Positions 59,683 to 64,000 of a DNA stretch of 64,000 nt are shown here, in pieces. The stretch spans positions 524,568-588,567 of the forward strand of contig NZ_BMOE01000001.1 of assembly GCF_014646915.1 (NCBI RefSeq), given 5' to 3'. The translations under genes and the position numbers were made by a program. Positions within the stretch are counted from its first letter, which is position 1; every line of letters begins with the position of its first letter. Source of the stretch: Deinococcus aquiradiocola. GTDB taxonomy: Bacteria > Deinococcota > Deinococci > Deinococcales > Deinococcaceae. A model generated the notes under the pieces. That model worked only from the letters and a program-made list of their open reading frames with translations, ran no database searches and was not told the origin of the DNA.

Positions 59683-61551
59683 GTGAGACGCGCCTCCCTC
59701 TGCCTGCTGCTCGCCCTGGCGTTCACGTCCGCTGCCTCACGGGGCGCGCTCGCTCAGGGCGTGCCGGTCTCGCCCGCACCAGTGACCGCCCCGGCTGCCC
59801 CGGCCCCGGCGGCGGACGTGAACGGCGCGTTGTTCGTGGCGTACCCGAAGAACGGCGCGGTGGTGGCCTTCGACCACGTCATCTTCGAGGGAAGCGTGCG
59901 GCCCGGCGCGACCCTGAGTGTGAACGGCCGCCCCGTCCCGGTGGGGCCGGACGGGCTGTTCAGCGAGTGGCTGCCGCTCGCGCCGGGCGTGAACGCGCTC
60001 ACGCTCGTCAGCGTGCTGAACGGCGCGGGCACGACCCTGCGCTTCACGGTGACGTCCAGGGTGCCCGCACGGCTCGGCAGCGTGCCCGCAAGGATCGTGC
60101 CGGGCAGCGCCACCCCGGACGGCGCGTGGGTGCGGTACGCGGGCGCGGCCATGCTGCCGGAGGACCGGCGGGTGACGGTGGCGTTCCGGGGGTCGCCGGG
60201 CGGACGGGCGATGTTCTGGGCGGGGAAACGCGGCCCCTTCCTGATGCGGGAGTCGGGCGCGGGACGGTACGAGGGCGGCTTCACGCCCGGAACGGCGGAC
60301 GGCACGGGCGTCCGGGTGCGGTTCCTGCTGATCGCGCCGGACGGGTCGCGGGCGCAGGCGACCGCGCAGGGCACCCTGAGCGTGCAGCCGGGACCGAGGT
60401 TCGCGGAGGTCACGGCGCCCGACCCGGGCCGGGGCGTGAACCCGTCCCTGGCGGGCTGGTCGCCGGTGGGCGGCATGAACCTCGTGTACCCGCGTCAGGG
60501 CGTGCGCTTCCCGGTGCTGGGCGAGCAGGGCGGGTACTACCTGACGCGCCTGCCGGGCCTGCCGCTGCTGGAGGTGACGCGCGGCACGGCGGCCCTCCTG
60601 CCGCCCGGCACGCCGGACGTGCGCGCCACCACGGGCACGCCGTCCCTCACGGACGAAGGGTCGCACGCGGCGCTGCGCCTGCCGCTCGGGGCGCGCGTGC
60701 CGTACCTGCTCACGCAGACGCCGGGCGGGCTGACCGTCACCGTGTACGGCGCGGCAGGCGACGCGGGCGCCCTGAACGCCGTCCCGCTCACGGACCCGCT
60801 CGTGCGCCGCGCCATATGGACCGGCGGGACGGGCGGCACGCCACTCACGGCGACGCTGGACCTCACGGCCCGCCAGCAGTGGGGGTACGACGCCGTGTAC
60901 GACGGCACGGACCTCGTCGTGCGCCTGCGCCGACCGCCCCCGCCCCCGCAGGACGCGTCCCTGCCGCTTGCGGGACGCGTGATCGTGGTGGACCCCGGCC
61001 ACGGCGGCACCGAGACCGGCGCGGGCGGCGCGCTGCGCGTCAACGAGGAGGACCTCGTGCTCGACATCGCCGCCCGGGTCGCGGCGGGCCTGCGCGCGGC
61101 CGGTGCAGACGTCGTCACGACGCGCGACACCGACGTGACCGTGCCCCTGTACGACCGGCCCGTCCTGGCGGAAACGGTGGACGCCGACCTGCTGCTCAGC
61201 GTGCACGCCAACGCCCTCCCGGACGGCAGCGACCCGCGCGGGCGGCGCGGCGCGGGCGTGTACTGGACGAACCCGCAGGCCCTCCCGCTCGCGCAGTCGA
61301 TCCTGCGGGCCATGACCGGCAACGCCGCCCTCGCCGCGCTGGGACAGCCGGGCGACGACGGCACGCACCTCGCCGACCTCGCCCTCACGCGGCCCAGCGC
61401 GCAGGTGTCCGTGCTCGTCGAGACGGCGTACATGACGGACCCCGGCAACCTCCGCTCCCTGATGAGCACCGCGGGCCGCCAGGGGTACGCGGACGGCATC
61501 GTGCAGGGCGTGCTGGACTTCTACCGCGCGTCCTGGCAGGCCGCCCCGTAA
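59683..61551 (+). CDS. Secreted N-acetylmuramoyl-L-alanine amidase with large N-terminal region
   Basis: 622 residues. Signal peptide (about 1-25), an Ala/Pro linker, beta-rich regions (about 50-410, including an Ig-like GSVRPGATLSVNGRPVPVG repeat), then a C-terminal Amidase_3 zinc domain with His440 (VDPGHGG), His508 (SVHAN) and catalytic Glu580 (LVETAYM). It cleaves the glycan-peptide bond of murein; the N-terminal part resembles AMIN-like targeting modules. GTG start with TAGCGT (59671-59676) six bases upstream. Confidence 0.92.
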   Translation: MRRASLCLLLALAFTSAASRGALAQGVPVSPAPVTAPAAPAPAADVNGALFVAYPKNGAVVAFDHVIFEGSVRPGATLSVNGRPVPVGPDGLFSEWLPLAPGVNALTLVSVLNGAGTTLRFTVTSRVPARLGSVPARIVPGSATPDGAWVRYAGAAMLPEDRRVTVAFRGSPGGRAMFWAGKRGPFLMRESGAGRYEGGFTPGTADGTGVRVRFLLIAPDGSRAQATAQGTLSVQPGPRFAEVTAPDPGRGVNPSLAGWSPVGGMNLVYPRQGVRFPVLGEQGGYYLTRLPGLPLLEVTRGTAALLPPGTPDVRATTGTPSLTDEGSHAALRLPLGARVPYLLTQTPGGLTVTVYGAAGDAGALNAVPLTDPLVRRAIWTGGTGGTPLTATLDLTARQQWGYDAVYDGTDLVVRLRRPPPPPQDASLPLAGRVIVVDPGHGGTETGAGGALRVNEEDLVLDIAARVAAGLRAAGADVVTTRDTDVTVPLYDRPVLAETVDADLLLSVHANALPDGSDPRGRRGAGVYWTNPQALPLAQSILRAMTGNAALAALGQPGDDGTHLADLALTRPSAQVSVLVETAYMTDPGNLRSLMSTAGRQGYADGIVQGVLDFYRASWQAAP

Positions 61552-61560
61552 CGCCAGCGT

Positions 61561-61595
61561 CGGGGGCGGCCGGACCTGAGTCCTGGCCGCCCCCG
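61561..61595. terminator. Convergent terminator between amidase and trpA
   Basis: 11-bp perfect GC stem (61561-61571 with 61585-61595), 13-base loop that can itself pair partly. Confidence 0.65.
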
Positions 61596-61625
61596 AGCGG
61601 GTTCTGTTTCCGTCCGTCAGGCGGC

Positions 61626-62440
61626 TCAGCGGTCCTTGCGGCAGCCGCTGCGGATGTCGTCGGCGAGGGCGCCGAGGTCCTGACCGTGCTGGACGGCGGC
61701 GATGAAGGCGCTGCCCACGACGACGCCGTCCGCGTCCGCGTCGACGGCGACCTTGCGGGCGGTGGCGGCGTCCTTCACGCCGAAGCCGACGGCGACGGGC
61801 AGGCGGGTGTGCTGGCGGGCGAGAGCGACGAGGGCGGGCACCTCGTTTAGGGCGCCGCCGTCGCGGGCGCCGGTCACGCCGGTGACGCTGACGGCGTACA
61901 CGAAGGCCGTGCAGGCTTCCGTGACGATCTGCACGCGGGCGGGCGTGCTGGTGGGCGCGATCAGGAAGGTGAGGCCCAGGCCGTGGCGGGTGGCGAGTTC
62001 CCTGATCTCGTCGTCCTGGTCGGGCGGCAGGTCGGGGAGGATCAGACCGTCGACGCCCGCTTCGCTGGCGAGACGCATGAATTCCTCCGGGCCGACGGCG
62101 TACACGGGGTTGATGTACGTCATGACGAGCAGCGGCACGTCGGTGGTGGGGCGGAGTTCCTTCACGAACTGCAGGGTGCGGCGCGTGCTGGTCCCGGCGG
62201 CGATGGCCTGCTCACCGGCCTTCTGGATGACGGGGCCGTCACCGAGCGGATCGGAGTACGGGAGGCCGATTTCGAGCAGGTCGGCGCGTTTCAGGAGTTC
62301 CTGCGCGATGGCCGGGAAGCGGTCCTGGTCGGGGTAGCCGGCCGTCATGTACGGGATGAGGGCGGCGCGGCCTTCCTGCTGCGCGCGCTGGAAGGCGGCG
62401 TGGATGCGCTGCACGCGGGTGGGGATGTCGGTGGTGGCGG

Positions 62441-62444
<4 letters not shown>
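61626..62444 (-). CDS. trpA: Tryptophan synthase alpha subunit
   Basis: 272 residues, TIM barrel. Catalytic Glu58 ([11 protein letters not shown]) and Asp69 (PLGDGPVIQ) correspond to E. coli Glu49 and Asp60. GVTGARDGG and [11 protein letters not shown] loops complete the family pattern. It cleaves indole-3-glycerol phosphate to indole. Starts on the trpB stop (ATGA). Confidence 0.96.
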
Positions 62445-63694
<1,250 letters not shown>

Positions 63695-63748
63695 GCCCTG
63701 AGGGTACGCCTGCCACCTGTGGAGACGCCAGGACAAACTTAGACAACT

Positions 63749-63776
63749 GGTATAGATCCAGTGATCTGGCTTACAA
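63749..63776 (-). promoter_or_regulatory. Possible additional promoter upstream of trpBA
   Basis: TTGTAA (63771-63776), 16-base spacer, TATACC (63749-63754). The spacer contains CCAGATCACTGG, a small dyad that could be an operator. It would give a 45-50 base leader, in addition to the leaderless -10 next to the ATG. Confidence 0.35.
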
Positions 63777-64000
63777 GTTGGGTGGGGGTGGGGTCGGCAC
63801 GGCATCCGGAGTTGCGGCCCGGTCCACCACCTGCGCACGGTACGCGCCCAGCGCTTCCGGCACGCCGACGCTCTCTCCCACCGGCCACCCCAGCGAGGCG
63901 AGCAGTTCGGCCCGCAGGCGTGCCGGGTCCTGCCCTCCCTCGCGCAGTGCCTGCACGCTGGGCGCGCCGCCGCGCTTGGCGAGGCGTTCGCCGCGGTAGT
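63771..64000 (-). CDS. GluQ-like tRNA glutamyl-Q(34) synthetase, C-terminal fragment
   Basis: The last 75 or so codons are visible; the rest is beyond the right edge. [19 protein letters not shown] and [12 protein letters not shown] match the end of the catalytic domain of glutamyl-tRNA synthetase-like proteins, with LAKR in the place of KMSK as in GluQ-RS. A Pro/Thr-rich tail follows. Reading frame and stop are certain; the assignment rests on a short stretch. Confidence 0.6.
   Translation of the reverse strand, partial: YRGERLAKRGGAPSVQALREGGQDPARLRAELLASLGWPVGESVGVPEALGAYRAQVVDRAATPDAVPTPPPPNL

Overview
The window is high-GC chromosomal DNA that looks like a Deinococcus or close relative. 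The supporting evidence is a UvrD, SodA, small Hsp20 and MsrA set typical of that genus, carotenoid-type genes at the left edge, abundant GTG starts, and above all the start-site architecture. About thirty genes carry a TANNNT -10 hexamer only 6-8 bases before the start codon and no Shine-Dalgarno, which is the leaderless-mRNA layout described for Deinococcus. I see no insertion sequence, prophage, CRISPR array, rRNA or tRNA. This is a core, mostly housekeeping region with genes on both strands.

Layout. 1-2,800: carotenoid-type desaturase (cut by the window edge) with a UbiA prenyltransferase, then a CorA transporter with a coupled leader ORF. 3,000-8,900: pyrG, lysS, a GNAT, miaA, an hsp20 and a small membrane protein. 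9,000-15,100: secreted S8 protease, SDR, App1-type phosphatase, alr and an exported hydrolase. 15,160-18,545: the trpEGD operon behind a complete attenuator with a leader peptide containing three tandem Trp codons. 18,600-22,850: ligA, a BMP-type solute-binding protein and an NAD(P)-binding SDR. 22,900-28,250: sulfate assimilation (sat, cysH, cysC, sulfite reductase, DUF4395-like) plus an Rrf2 regulator with an Fe-S-type cysteine set. 28,350-38,700: uvrD, a GGDEF-GAF protein, a PatB-type lyase, mtnN with lrgA/lrgB-like genes, a nucleoside/sugar-type ABC ATPase and a metallophosphoesterase. 39,070-43,270: dusA, a GNAT, msrA, a secreted unknown and a TSUP permease. 43,350-47,150: an isoleucine T-box leader, a 53-codon upstream ORF and ileS. 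47,400-50,130: ECF sigma/anti-sigma pair, tatA and a Tat-exported ferritin-like protein. 50,450-59,600: rluD-like, sodA, coaD, rsmD, a lipoprotein, pruA, two DinB-family genes, an aminotransferase and map. 59,680-64,000: amidase, trpBA and the end of a gluQ-like gene.

How the parts work together. Tryptophan synthesis is split between an attenuated trpEGD unit and a separate trpBA unit 43 kb away, with trpC and trpF outside the window. Sulfate is activated by Sat (and CysC) and reduced by a 4Fe-4S CysH and a siroheme sulfite reductase, probably under the neighbouring Rrf2 protein. Translation and RNA-modification genes are scattered through the window: lysS, ileS, miaA, dusA, rluD, rsmD, map and the gluQ-like gene.

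The most interesting non-gene signals are: (1) the trp attenuator and the Ile T-box; (2) four cases where an upstream mini-ORF ends exactly on the start codon of corA, an SDR gene, ileS or rsmD; (3) a modular palindromic repeat family that in several copies begins at or within the stop codon of a gene; and (4) a CAATCCA-N16-ATATA promoter motif shared only by tatA and the adjacent Tat-dependent ferritin-like gene.
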